From Bifidobacterium sp. ESL0800 (GTDB lineage: Bacteria > Actinomycetota > Actinomycetes > Actinomycetales > Bifidobacteriaceae), in assembly GCF_029395355.1 (NCBI RefSeq), contig NZ_CP113913.1, forward strand, positions 558,001 to 622,000: a stretch of DNA of 64,000 nt. The letters run 5' to 3'. The notes under the pieces are model-generated. The model saw only the letters and a list, made by a program, of their open reading frames with translations. It was not told where the DNA came from and made no database searches. Positions 47,526 through 56,994 of this stretch are shown here, in pieces; the first letter of the stretch is position 1, and each line of letters opens with the position of its first letter. A program made the translations under genes and the position numbers.

Positions 47526-50500
47526 GTGACTGATAAAACTCCACTTGATTTGACGATTCATCATGCGCAAGGTATGTATGACCCTGCGGCAGAGCATGAT
47601 GCGTGCGGCGTCGGCATGGTCACCACCCTCAACAGAAAACCGGAGCGCAAGATCGTCGACGACGCCATCGAGGTGCTCGTCAATCTCAACCATCGCGGGG
47701 CCGTGGGCGCCGAGGAGAACACCGGTGACGGAGCCGGGATCCTCATGGCCATGCCCGATGAATTCATCCGCTCGGCAGTGGCGGACGCTGAGCTGCCGGA
47801 AGCCGGCCATTACTCGGCCGGTATCGCTTTCCTCGACCGTGACCTTGCCAAGGCCAGCGGCCAGAAACGTCAGATTGCAGGCATCGTGGCCGATGAGGGA
47901 CTGCAGGTTCTCGCTTGGCGCACGGTGCCGACCAATCCGGATGGATTGGGGCTGCAGGCGCTCGCATCCATGCCGTCCTTCGAGATGCTGGTGATGGCCT
48001 CGGCTCCGCAGGATGGTCTGGACGGCCGGAATATTCAGAATGACCAAGCAGGACAGGTCGGAAGCCTGGGCGGTATCGACCTCGAACGCAAGGCTTTCCG
48101 CGTGCGCAAGCGCGTCGAACACGAGGCCGGTGTCTATTTCGCCTCGCTTTCCGCCCGGACGATCACCTACAAGGGCATGCTCACCACGATGCAGCTGACG
48201 AGCTTCTTCCCGGATCTCCTTTCGTCGACGATGAAAACAACTATCGCCATCGTCCACTCGCGCTTCTCCACCAACACTTTCCCGAGCTGGCCGTTGGCAC
48301 AGCCGTTCCGCATGATCGCTCACAACGGCGAGATCAACACTATCCAAGGCAACCGCAATTGGCTCTCCGCGCGCGAGGGACGGTTCAGCAGCAGACTGCT
48401 GGGCGATTTCAAGCCGTTACTGCCCGTCGCCACGCCGGGCTACTCCGATTCCGGAACCTTCGATGAATGTCTTGAACTGCTGCACCTGGCCGGACGCAGC
48501 CTGCCGCACGCCGTGCTGATGCTGTTGCCGCCCGCCTGGGAGAAGGACCAGACGCTCGACCCCGACATCCGGGCGTTCTACGAATACAACAACAGTCTTA
48601 TCGAGCCGTGGGATGGTCCGGCCGACATCGTTTTCACCGACGGCACGTTGGTGGGCGCACAGCTCGACCGCAACGGGTTCCGCCCGGGGCGTTGGCAGAT
48701 GACCGATGACGGCTATGTCGTACTGGCCAGCGAAGCCGGGGTGCTTCCCGAAACGCCCTTGGACCATATCGTCGCCAAAGGCCGGCTCGAACCCGGCAAG
48801 ATGTTCCTGATCGACACGGGCGAAGGGCGCGTCGTTCCCGATACGGAAATCAAACACCAACTCGCGACCCAGCATCCGTATCGCGAATGGATCGAAGGCA
48901 ATGCCGTGCGCTTGAGCGACCTGCCCGCGCGCGAGCATGTCCGCCATTCCAACGTTTCGGTTGTTCGCCGTCAACGCGCATTCGGCTATACGCAGGAAGA
49001 CCTGAAGATTCTGCTGGCGCCGATGGCCAACACCGGCAAGGAACCGATCGGCGCGATGGGCAACGACACCCCGCAGCCTGTGCTTTCCAACCATAGCCGC
49101 ATGCTCTTCGACTATTTCACTCAGAAGTTCGCGCAGGTCACCAACCCGCCGCTGGACTGGGAACGTGAGGAAATCGTCACGTCGCTGGCCTCGGCGATCG
49201 GCCCGGAACCCAATTTGCTCGATGATCTGGAGCTTTCCGCGAAGAAGATCGTGATTCCCGATCCGGTCGTCGATTCCGACGAGATGGCGCAGCTCAAGCG
49301 TCTCGATCGCGCCAAAGTGCTCGGCGGCTACTACAAGCCGTTCGTCGTTCACGGCCTCTATCAGGTCGCCGGTGGCGGCAAGGCGCTTGAGGCGCGGCTG
49401 GGTGAGATCTTCAAGGAGGTCGACCAGGCCATCGCCGAAGGCAAGAACTTCATTGTGCTCTCCGACCGTGATTCCAACCATACGTGGGCTCCGATTCCTT
49501 CGCTGCTGCTGACCAGCGCCGTACAGCATCATCTGCTGCGCATGCACACCCGCACCCAGATCTCGATGGCCGTCGAAGCCGGCGACGTACGCGAGATTCA
49601 CCACGTCGCCCTGCTGATCGCCTACGGCGCCGCCTGCGTCAACCCCTATCTTGCCTTCGAATCCGTCGAGGATCTGGCACGTGGTGGTTTCCTCGATGTC
49701 GACGCCAAAACCGGAGTGGAGAACCTGCGCAAGGCGCTATCCACTGGCGTGTTGAAGATCATGAGCAAGATGGGCGTATCCACCATCATGAGCTATCGCG
49801 GCGCCCAGCTTTTCGAGGCTGTGGGCCTTAACCAGGACGTCATCGACGAATATTTCACCGGCACCACTTCGCGTGTCGGCGGCATCGGCCTCGACGAGAT
49901 CGCCGAGGAAGTCGCCACCCGCCACCGCGTCGCGTATCCGAACCAGTGGACGGCGACCCCGCACCGCAGGCTTCGTGTCGGCGGCCAATACAAATGGCGT
50001 CGCACCGGTGAGGACCATCTGAACGATCCGGAATCCGTGTTCCTGCTGCAACAGGCCACCCAGCGTGGCGACTACGACCTGTTCAAGCGCTATTCCAAGC
50101 ATGTCAACGACACCTCCAACCGGCTGATGACCCTGCGAGGGCTCATGAAATTCGCCGGCGGCCGCAAGCCCATCCCGATCGAGGAGGTCGAGCCGGAAAG
50201 CGAGATCGTCAAGCGGTTCTCGACCGGCGCGATGAGCTATGGGTCCATCTCGCAGGAGGCCCACGAGACGCTGGCCATCGCGATGAACTCCATCGGGGCG
50301 CGCTCCAACTCCGGCGAGGGCGGCGAGTCCGACGACCGTATCGAGGACCCGATGCGATCCAGCCGTATCAAGCAGATTGCCTCGGCGCGTTTCGGGGTGA
50401 CCAGCGACTATCTCGTGCACGCCACCGACCTGCAGATCAAGCTCGCCCAAGGCGCCAAGCCCGGCGAGGGCGGCCATCTGCCCGGCGCGAAGGTGCCGCC

Positions 50501-52154
50501 GTGGATTGCCAAGGTGCGCCATGCCACGCCCGGCGTCGAGCTCATCAGCCCGCCGCCCCATCACGACATCTATTCCATCGAGGACCTGAAACAGCTGATC
50601 TACGATGCGAAGATGGCCAATCCCAAGGCCCGCATCCATGTCAAGCTCGTCTCCGAATTCGGGGTCGGCACCGTGGCGGCCGGCGTGGCCAAATGCCATG
50701 CCGACGTCGTGCTCATCTCCGGCTCCGATGGCGGCACGGGTGCAGCGCCCTTGAATGCGATTAAGCACGCCGGCACGCCTTGGGAGATAGGCCTTTCCGA
50801 AACCCAGCAGACGCTGGTCTTGAACGGCCTGCGTTCCCGCATCGTCGTACAGTGCGACGGCGAGCTCAAAACCGGCCGCGACGTAGTCATCGCTGCGCTG
50901 CTGGGCGCTGAGGAGTTCGGTTTCGCCACCACGGCGCTCATGGCCGAAGGATGCGTCATGATGCGCGCCTGCAACTTGAACACTTGCCCGCAGGGCATCG
51001 CCACCCAGGACCCGGAGCTCAGAGCACGGTTCACCGGTAAGCCCGAATATGTGGTCAATTTCTTCATGTTCATCGCCCGCGAGGTGCGAGAACTGTTGGC
51101 GCAGCTCGGTTTCCGCAGTCTTGAGGAGGCGGTGGGCCACGTCGAATGCCTCGACCAGGATGAAGCAGTGGAACGCTGGAAATCCAACGGCGTCGACCTG
51201 TCCAACGTCCTTGCTCAGTCCGGACCGACGCCTGGCACGATCCTGCACCAGACCATCGCACAAAACCATGAGCTCGACAAGGCGATGGACAACCAGCTTA
51301 TCGATTTGGTCAAACCCGCGCTCGAACATCGCGAGCCGGTGCGTCTCGACCTGCCGATTCGCAACGTCAACCGCACCGTCGGCACGATGGTCGGCTACGA
51401 GATTACCAAACGCTACGGCGCCAAAGGCCTGCCCGACGACACCATCGACATGACCCTGCGCGGTTCCGGCGGCCAGTCCATAGGCGCGTTCATTCCGCGC
51501 GGCGAGACGCTGCGCATCTACGGCGAGGTCAACGATTACGCGGCCAAGGGGCTTTCCGGCGGACGCATCATCGTCCGCCCTCAAGACGGAACGCTGCACT
51601 TCGACCCACACACCAACGTCATCGCCGGCAACGTCACCGGTTTCGGTGCGACCAGCGGCGAGATGTACGTCGCCGGACGCGCGGGGGAGCGCTTCGCCGT
51701 GCGCAACGGCGGCGCCACGTTCGTCGTCGAAGGCGTGGGCGACCACGGCTGTGAATACATGACCGGCGGCACCGTGGTGGTGCTCGGCCCCACCGGACGC
51801 AACTTCGGCGCCGGTTTCTCCGGAGGCCACGCCTATGTACTCGATCTGGATATGAACAAGGTCAATCCGGCAGCGGTCAAGTCCGGTTCATTGCTCTTCG
51901 AGGCGTTGGACGATGTCGAATCCCAGCAGGTTCGAGCGTTGGTCAAGAAGCATGCGGAGGAAACCGGTTCCGCCTTCGCGAGCGGCCTGCTCGACGATTG
52001 GGAAGGGACGCGTTCGCGGTTCACCCACATCGTGCCCAAACAGTTCGTCGCGATGAGCGCGGCCATGGAGGCGGCGCAGGCCGACAATGTCGATTTCAAC
52101 GCCCCCGGAGCCTGGGATAGTGTCTATGAGCATGTGATGGAGGGAGTGGACTGA
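47526..52154 (+). CDS. gltB: Glutamate synthase large subunit
   Basis: NADPH-GOGAT alpha subunit: transfers glutamine amide N to 2-oxoglutarate. The ~1542-residue product has the class II amidotransferase domain with the N-terminal nucleophile Cys at about residue 27 (AEHDACGVGMV), preceded by a short propeptide, a central domain, the FMN/Fe-S synthase domain (GAKPGEGGHLPGAKV; the cysteines in CVMMRACNLNTCPQG near residue 1143-1155) and the C-terminal beta-helix (GGTVVVLGPTGRNFGAGFSGG). The GTG at 47526 follows aggggtga; a GTG at 47523 or the ATG at 47460 are alternatives. It overlaps gltD by one base. Confidence 0.97.
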   Translation: MTDKTPLDLTIHHAQGMYDPAAEHDACGVGMVTTLNRKPERKIVDDAIEVLVNLNHRGAVGAEENTGDGAGILMAMPDEFIRSAVADAELPEAGHYSAGIAFLDRDLAKASGQKRQIAGIVADEGLQVLAWRTVPTNPDGLGLQALASMPSFEMLVMASAPQDGLDGRNIQNDQAGQVGSLGGIDLERKAFRVRKRVEHEAGVYFASLSARTITYKGMLTTMQLTSFFPDLLSSTMKTTIAIVHSRFSTNTFPSWPLAQPFRMIAHNGEINTIQGNRNWLSAREGRFSSRLLGDFKPLLPVATPGYSDSGTFDECLELLHLAGRSLPHAVLMLLPPAWEKDQTLDPDIRAFYEYNNSLIEPWDGPADIVFTDGTLVGAQLDRNGFRPGRWQMTDDGYVVLASEAGVLPETPLDHIVAKGRLEPGKMFLIDTGEGRVVPDTEIKHQLATQHPYREWIEGNAVRLSDLPAREHVRHSNVSVVRRQRAFGYTQEDLKILLAPMANTGKEPIGAMGNDTPQPVLSNHSRMLFDYFTQKFAQVTNPPLDWEREEIVTSLASAIGPEPNLLDDLELSAKKIVIPDPVVDSDEMAQLKRLDRAKVLGGYYKPFVVHGLYQVAGGGKALEARLGEIFKEVDQAIAEGKNFIVLSDRDSNHTWAPIPSLLLTSAVQHHLLRMHTRTQISMAVEAGDVREIHHVALLIAYGAACVNPYLAFESVEDLARGGFLDVDAKTGVENLRKALSTGVLKIMSKMGVSTIMSYRGAQLFEAVGLNQDVIDEYFTGTTSRVGGIGLDEIAEEVATRHRVAYPNQWTATPHRRLRVGGQYKWRRTGEDHLNDPESVFLLQQATQRGDYDLFKRYSKHVNDTSNRLMTLRGLMKFAGGRKPIPIEEVEPESEIVKRFSTGAMSYGSISQEAHETLAIAMNSIGARSNSGEGGESDDRIEDPMRSSRIKQIASARFGVTSDYLVHATDLQIKLAQGAKPGEGGHLPGAKVPPWIAKVRHATPGVELISPPPHHDIYSIEDLKQLIYDAKMANPKARIHVKLVSEFGVGTVAAGVAKCHADVVLISGSDGGTGAAPLNAIKHAGTPWEIGLSETQQTLVLNGLRSRIVVQCDGELKTGRDVVIAALLGAEEFGFATTALMAEGCVMMRACNLNTCPQGIATQDPELRARFTGKPEYVVNFFMFIAREVRELLAQLGFRSLEEAVGHVECLDQDEAVERWKSNGVDLSNVLAQSGPTPGTILHQTIAQNHELDKAMDNQLIDLVKPALEHREPVRLDLPIRNVNRTVGTMVGYEITKRYGAKGLPDDTIDMTLRGSGGQSIGAFIPRGETLRIYGEVNDYAAKGLSGGRIIVRPQDGTLHFDPHTNVIAGNVTGFGATSGEMYVAGRAGERFAVRNGGATFVVEGVGDHGCEYMTGGTVVVLGPTGRNFGAGFSGGHAYVLDLDMNKVNPAAVKSGSLLFEALDDVESQQVRALVKKHAEETGSAFASGLLDDWEGTRSRFTHIVPKQFVAMSAAMEAAQADNVDFNAPGAWDSVYEHVMEGVD

Positions 52155-53686
52155 TGAGCGACCCCAAAGGATTTCTGAAAGTACGTACCCGCCACGAGGC
52201 ACAGGACCGCCCAGTCGCCGAGCGCATCCATGATTGGAAGGACGTGCACGCCCAGTCCGGCTTCCAGCCGTGGACCAAGGAGCAGGCCTCGCGCTGCATG
52301 GACTGCGGCACGCCGTTCTGCATGACAGGTTGCCCGCTGGGCAACATCATCCCCGACTTCAACGATTTGGTGCGGCAAGGTCAGTGGGAAGAGGCCTATC
52401 AGCGGCTTTCGGCCACCAACAATTTCCCCGAAGTTACCGGGCTGATCTGCCCGGCGCCGTGCGAACAGGCGTGCGTGCTGGGCATCCACCAGCCGCCGAC
52501 CATGATCAAGGCCGATGAGCAGACCATCATCGACCAGGCCTGGAAGCTCGGTTACGTCAAGCCGATGCCGCCGCAGCGACTGACCGACATGACCATCGCC
52601 ATCGTCGGTTCCGGCCCCGCCGGCCTCGCATGCGCCCAGCAGCTGACCCGCGCCGGCCATACCGTCGTCGTCTACGAGCGCGACGACGAGATCGGTGGCT
52701 TGATGCGTTACGGCATCCCGTCCTTCAAGCTCGACAAGCACCTGATCGACCGTCGTATCGAGCAGATGGAGGCCGAAGGCACCGTCTTCCGCACCAATAT
52801 TGAGATCGGCAAGGACGTGAGCTGGGACGAGCTACGGTCGCGCTACGACGCGGTGGTCGTCGCCATCGGTTCGGGTGTCCCGCGCGATGTGAACGTGCCG
52901 GGCCGCGAGCTCGACGGCATCCATTTCGCGATGGACTTCCTGCCCGATGCCAACAGGCGCGTCGAAGGCAAGGAGCCGGTCAACAACATCGATGCCAACG
53001 GCAAGAACGTCCTCATCATCGGCGGCGGAGACACCGGTTCGGACTGCCTGGGCACGGCCATCCGCCAAGGTGCCGCCAGCGTCACCGTCTTGCAGATCAA
53101 CCCCAAAGAACCCACGGTTCGCCCGGACAGCCAGCCGTGGCCCACGTACGCGCGTCTCTACCAGCCCACTACTTCGATGCAGGAGGGCGGCACCTATGAA
53201 TACAGCACCGATACCGTCAGTTTCGCTGGCATCGAGGAAGCGCAACGCGTCGAACGGGTCACACTTGATGAAACAGGCCTCGCCAGCAGGTTCCTCGCTG
53301 ATGAGTCCGGCCATGTCACCGGCGTCAAGGTCGTTGACGTCAGACGCGATGAAGACGGCAAACGAGAGCACGTCGCAGGAACGGAGCGGATCATCGACGC
53401 CGATCTGGTACTGATTTCCACCGGTTTCCAGCATCCGGATACGTCGACGCTTCTGGACCAGTTGCCGGTCGAACTCGACGGTCGTGGAAACGTGTCCCGC
53501 AACAAGCAATTCGAGACCAGCCAGGAGGGTGTCTTCGTGTGCGGCGACGCCGGCCGTGGCCAAAGCCTTGTCGTCTGGGCGATTGCGGAGGGTCGAAGTT
53601 GTGCTTCGGCGGTTGATCGTTTCCTCAATGGCGCCACCGAACTTCCGGATCCGATTGTTTCGACTCAGAAGCCGATGACACTGTAG
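52154..53686 (+). CDS. gltD: Glutamate synthase small subunit
   Basis: NADPH-GOGAT beta subunit that passes electrons from NADPH through FAD and Fe-S clusters to GltB. The 510-residue product has the N-terminal cysteine clusters CMDCGTPFC, GCPLGN and CPAPCEQACVLGI, the FAD-binding IVGSGPAGLACAQQL near residue 150, the NADPH-binding IIGGGDTGSDCLG near 292 and the C-terminal GDAGRGQSLVVWAIAEGR. Its ATG overlaps the gltB TGA (ATGA-type), so the two subunits are translationally coupled. Confidence 0.97.
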   Translation: MSDPKGFLKVRTRHEAQDRPVAERIHDWKDVHAQSGFQPWTKEQASRCMDCGTPFCMTGCPLGNIIPDFNDLVRQGQWEEAYQRLSATNNFPEVTGLICPAPCEQACVLGIHQPPTMIKADEQTIIDQAWKLGYVKPMPPQRLTDMTIAIVGSGPAGLACAQQLTRAGHTVVVYERDDEIGGLMRYGIPSFKLDKHLIDRRIEQMEAEGTVFRTNIEIGKDVSWDELRSRYDAVVVAIGSGVPRDVNVPGRELDGIHFAMDFLPDANRRVEGKEPVNNIDANGKNVLIIGGGDTGSDCLGTAIRQGAASVTVLQINPKEPTVRPDSQPWPTYARLYQPTTSMQEGGTYEYSTDTVSFAGIEEAQRVERVTLDETGLASRFLADESGHVTGVKVVDVRRDEDGKREHVAGTERIIDADLVLISTGFQHPDTSTLLDQLPVELDGRGNVSRNKQFETSQEGVFVCGDAGRGQSLVVWAIAEGRSCASAVDRFLNGATELPDPIVSTQKPMTL

Positions 53687-53791
53687 AGGCTTGCATTTTT
53701 AGCGTGGCCGAAAAATGTGAGCCGTCGGTTTGACAGGCCTAGGACTAAAATCCATATTTAGGACGAAATTCAAAAGCCGAAAGGAACAGAG

Positions 53792-54244
53792 ATGCCGAAT
53801 CGCGCCGAACGTCGGGCCCAAGCCAAGCAGAGCCGCAGGGGGGTGCCACAGCCCAATCAGCCGCAAAATCGTGGCCGAGGAGGGCTCATTGACGAGTACT
53901 CACTGCAAGAGCGCAGCCGTCGCCTCGAGGAAAACGGCGATACCGAGTGGAAACCCAAGGCCGAGACGCTTTCGGCGCCGGCGCAGAATCTCGATCCGAA
54001 TTACAGCGATCCGAAGGTCATGCGCGCCCCGCATTCGTTGCATCAGTGGTTCAGGATCATCAGCTGGACCCTGATTGTTCTTTCCGGCATCGCCTTCGCG
54101 GTTCTGATGTGGGTGCCCAAGCATCCGTTGTGGCTGATCGTCACTGTTTCCGTGATCTTCGTCGTCGGCGTGCTGAGCCTGTTCTTCACCGCCGGCAATT
54201 ACCGCCACAACCCGAACCTTGACTCCAACGGCACCGCGATTTGA
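53792..54244 (+). CDS. Two-TM membrane protein of unknown function
   Basis: The 150-residue product has a basic, Arg/Gln/Asn-rich N-terminus (PNRAERRAQAKQSRRG), a polar region, then two hydrophobic segments (about 92-112 and 116-136). The family is not recognised beyond actinobacterial small membrane protein; the basic N-terminus implies a cytoplasmic domain. It follows gltD by 105 bases and has its own site, aaagg, before the ATG. Confidence 0.7.
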   Translation: MPNRAERRAQAKQSRRGVPQPNQPQNRGRGGLIDEYSLQERSRRLEENGDTEWKPKAETLSAPAQNLDPNYSDPKVMRAPHSLHQWFRIISWTLIVLSGIAFAVLMWVPKHPLWLIVTVSVIFVVGVLSLFFTAGNYRHNPNLDSNGTAI

Positions 54245-54300
54245 CGGGAATCGTTGGGCTTGCAGGCAGTTGTTCAATATTGATGGGCGAATAAGGTTGA

Positions 54301-55533
54301 TTGACTCGTATGAAGATTGATTTGCTGACCCGCGAGTACCCGCCGCATGTGTATGGCGGTGCTGGCGTGCACGTCGAGGAGTTGTCGAAAGTGCTCGCGA
54401 AACGCGCCGAAGTCACGGTCCGTGCGTTCGACGGGGCAAGAAAACCCGATGAGGTTCCTCAGGTTTCTGGCGGCAGTCTGCGCGTGGTCGGCTATGATGT
54501 GCCTCGCGAATTGTCGCAAGCCAACATGGCCTTGCAGACGTTCGGGGTCGATCTTCAAATGGCGGGTGACGCCGACGGAGATATCGTTCATGCGCATACG
54601 TGGTACGCGTGTCTCGCCGGAAGACTGGCGGCTCAGCTGCACGAGATCCCGCTTGTCGTCACCGCGCACAGCCTCGAACCGTTCCGTCCGTGGAAACGTG
54701 ACCAGCTTGGCGGCGGCTATAACCTCAGCTCGTGGGCCGAACGCGACGCCTTCACCCACGCCGACCGTGTTATCGCGGTATCGCTTGGTATGAAGCAGGA
54801 TATTCTGACGGCTTATCCCGCCATCGATCCGGCGAAAATCTCCGTGGTCCATAACGGCATCACGATCGCCGACTTCACCACGCCCGAGTCCGATGATCCG
54901 GCCTGGAAGGTGTTCGAACGTTACCATATCAATCGAAGCCTGCCCACGCTGCTCTTCGTCGGTCGCGTCACACGGCAGAAGGGCCTGCCTTATCTTCTGC
55001 GCGCCCTCCACTTGGTCGACAAGGGCATTCAGGTCGTGCTGTGTGCCGGAGCGCCGGATACCGAGGAACTCGGCGCCGAAGTGCGCGCTTCGTTCGCCAA
55101 GCTCAAAGCCGCGCGCGGCAACGTCATTTGGATCGAGGAGATGCTGCCACGCCCCGAACTCAACGCGTTGGAACACGGATGTGACGCCTTCGTCTGCCCG
55201 AGTATCTACGAACCGTTGGGCATCGTCAACCTCGAGGCGATGGCCTGCGGCCTGCCGGTGGTGGCCAGCGCCACGGGTGGGATTCCCGAAGTCGTGGTCG
55301 ACGGGGTCACCGGCTACCTGGTGCCGATCGAGCAGAAGCACGATGGCAGCGGCACGCCGACGCATCCCGACGATTTCGTATACGATATGGCTGCGGCCAT
55401 CAACCGTCTCATGGCCGACCCGCAGCGTGCCAGGGAAATGGGTGAGGCCGGTTTCAGGCGTGCCCGCGACGAGTTCAGCTGGGAACGTATCGCCGACGAG
55501 ACGATGGACGTGTATCGTCAGGTTTTGCGGTGA
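54301..55533 (+). CDS. GT4 glycogen synthase / maltose-1-P synthase type
   Basis: Glycosyltransferase using ADP-glucose. The 410-residue product has the N-terminal LTREYPPHVYGGAGVHVEEL motif, VVTAHSLEPFRPWKRDQLGGGY and the GT4 motif in CPSIYEPLGIVNLEAMACGLPVVAS near residues 295-320. It closely resembles what I remember of the actinobacterial GlgA/GlgM group: in mycobacteria this enzyme makes maltose-1-phosphate, in others it extends glycogen. Which activity applies is open. Partner glgC lies in this window at 11968-13209. Start TTG 54301 or ATG 54310. Confidence 0.9.
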   Translation: MTRMKIDLLTREYPPHVYGGAGVHVEELSKVLAKRAEVTVRAFDGARKPDEVPQVSGGSLRVVGYDVPRELSQANMALQTFGVDLQMAGDADGDIVHAHTWYACLAGRLAAQLHEIPLVVTAHSLEPFRPWKRDQLGGGYNLSSWAERDAFTHADRVIAVSLGMKQDILTAYPAIDPAKISVVHNGITIADFTTPESDDPAWKVFERYHINRSLPTLLFVGRVTRQKGLPYLLRALHLVDKGIQVVLCAGAPDTEELGAEVRASFAKLKAARGNVIWIEEMLPRPELNALEHGCDAFVCPSIYEPLGIVNLEAMACGLPVVASATGGIPEVVVDGVTGYLVPIEQKHDGSGTPTHPDDFVYDMAAAINRLMADPQRAREMGEAGFRRARDEFSWERIADETMDVYRQVLR

Positions 55534-55649
55534 CGGCACGATTTTGGTCATTGATTCAAAGAATGTTAGATTTGGATTGCGAAATATGAATGATTCAGAA
55601 TCATCGCCGTTGCCAATAGTCATGAATCGGTAAGCGGGAAAGGTACGAC

Positions 55650-55823
55650 ATGTTCCAGTATGTGCTGTACGTGGTATTAGCCATTGTCGTCGTTCTGGCC
55701 ACCGCGCTTTGCCTTTCCGCCGCGCTCGGCAAGAAACGGGCGTTGCGTACTCTTAAAATCGTGGTGGGCTGCTGCCTTTATTTCTTTGCCGTCATTATTA
55801 TGGTGGCGAGTTTTCTCACTTAA
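55650..55823 (+). CDS. 57-residue two-TM membrane protein
   Basis: A short frame from ATG 55650 to TAA 55821-55823 encodes MFQYVLYVVLAIVVVLATALC then LSAALGKKRALRT and a second hydrophobic segment. It follows aaagg by seven bases, and its composition matches coding DNA. The two helices flanking a short basic loop (GKKR) suggest a small membrane subunit or regulator. No family recognised; SecG-like proteins have a similar two-TM plan (N-terminal TM, basic loop, TM) and are a possibility. Confidence 0.65.
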   Translation: MFQYVLYVVLAIVVVLATALCLSAALGKKRALRTLKIVVGCCLYFFAVIIMVASFLT

Positions 55824-55966
55824 GTGTTTCTTCTAGACGTTTCTCTCTTCAACGGTTTCTGTTTTCGTCACAATATGGAATCAAGACATTTTGGGCGACT
55901 TTTCGGGATTAGTCTAATGAGCACGGATGCGATCCGCGCAATCAAAGGCAAATTCACGGTGAAGGG

Positions 55967-56830
55967 ATGACAATGGGCGAGGCTGTTTCGGCGCTGAAAC
56001 TGAGCAATGTGGAATTTCGTAGGAACCGTCGCGTCATTTTGACCGACGTGAACCTCGACCTCAAACGTGGCGAGAAATGGGTGCTGTTCGGTCCCAACGG
56101 CATCGGCAAATCCAGTCTCGTGGCGATGATGGCGACCCGCGGGTTCCCCTCAGTAGGAACCGTTGATATTCTGGGCAACCGACTTGGCAAGGTCAATGTC
56201 TTTTCCTACCGCAATCGGATCGGGCTGAGCTCCGCAGAACTGTCGCGTTCGTTCCCTAACGGCGAGGACCCGCTTGACGTCATTTTGACGGCGTTGACCG
56301 CGACCACCGGCCGTTGGCGCGAACAGTTCACGCAGGCCGATTACGACAAGGCCCGCGGGTTCATGACCATGTTCGGCATTGAATACCTCGAAGGCAAGCA
56401 GATGTTCAAACTTTCGGAAGGCGAGCGCACCCGTGTGCTCATCTGCCGGGCGTTGATGGGCAATCCCGATCTGCTGATTTTGGACGAGCCGACCACCGGG
56501 CTCGACCTCGGCGGCCGGGAGCTCGCGTTGCGTGCGCTGAGCGACATCGGCCGGCACGACACCGAGCGTACCGTGCTGCTGGTGACGCACAGGCTCGAGG
56601 AGATTCCGCAGGGTTTCGACCATGTCGCCATCATGGGACGCATGGCCGGCAACGAGACCGACGCGCATGCGGACAACGTCGCCGGGGCCGACCCGCAGCC
56701 CGGAACCATTATTTACACCGGTGACCTTGAGCACGGTTTCACCGCCGAACGCCTGAGCCATATCTTCGGCCTGCCGCTCAAGGTGACACACGACGAAGGC
56801 CGTTGGTCGGCCTACGCCATCGAAGAGTAG
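55967..56830 (+). CDS. ABC ATPase, function unassigned
   Basis: The 287-residue product has Walker A FGPNGIGKSS near residue 41, signature LSEGERTRVLICRAL, Walker B LLILDEPTTGLDLGG and H-loop LVTHRLEEI. No permease or binding protein is adjacent, so it resembles the soluble ModF/YlmA-like or iron-complex-type stand-alone ATPases of actinobacteria. Start at ATG 55967 or 55973. The gene stands between a small membrane protein and trmI. Confidence 0.85.
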   Translation: MTMGEAVSALKLSNVEFRRNRRVILTDVNLDLKRGEKWVLFGPNGIGKSSLVAMMATRGFPSVGTVDILGNRLGKVNVFSYRNRIGLSSAELSRSFPNGEDPLDVILTALTATTGRWREQFTQADYDKARGFMTMFGIEYLEGKQMFKLSEGERTRVLICRALMGNPDLLILDEPTTGLDLGGRELALRALSDIGRHDTERTVLLVTHRLEEIPQGFDHVAIMGRMAGNETDAHADNVAGADPQPGTIIYTGDLEHGFTAERLSHIFGLPLKVTHDEGRWSAYAIEE

Positions 56831-56994
56831 ACGGGCCTGAATTCCGGCTGACAGGCGGTTGCCGCCGGCAACGTCGCTATCGCGTTTGCGTCGTCGGTAA
56901 TCGCTTGGATATCGCTTGACGTAATTCGCCAATCCGCATGGTATGAGAATATATACGTTGGTTGATTGTTCAAGTAACGAAGGATGGCGTGGGT

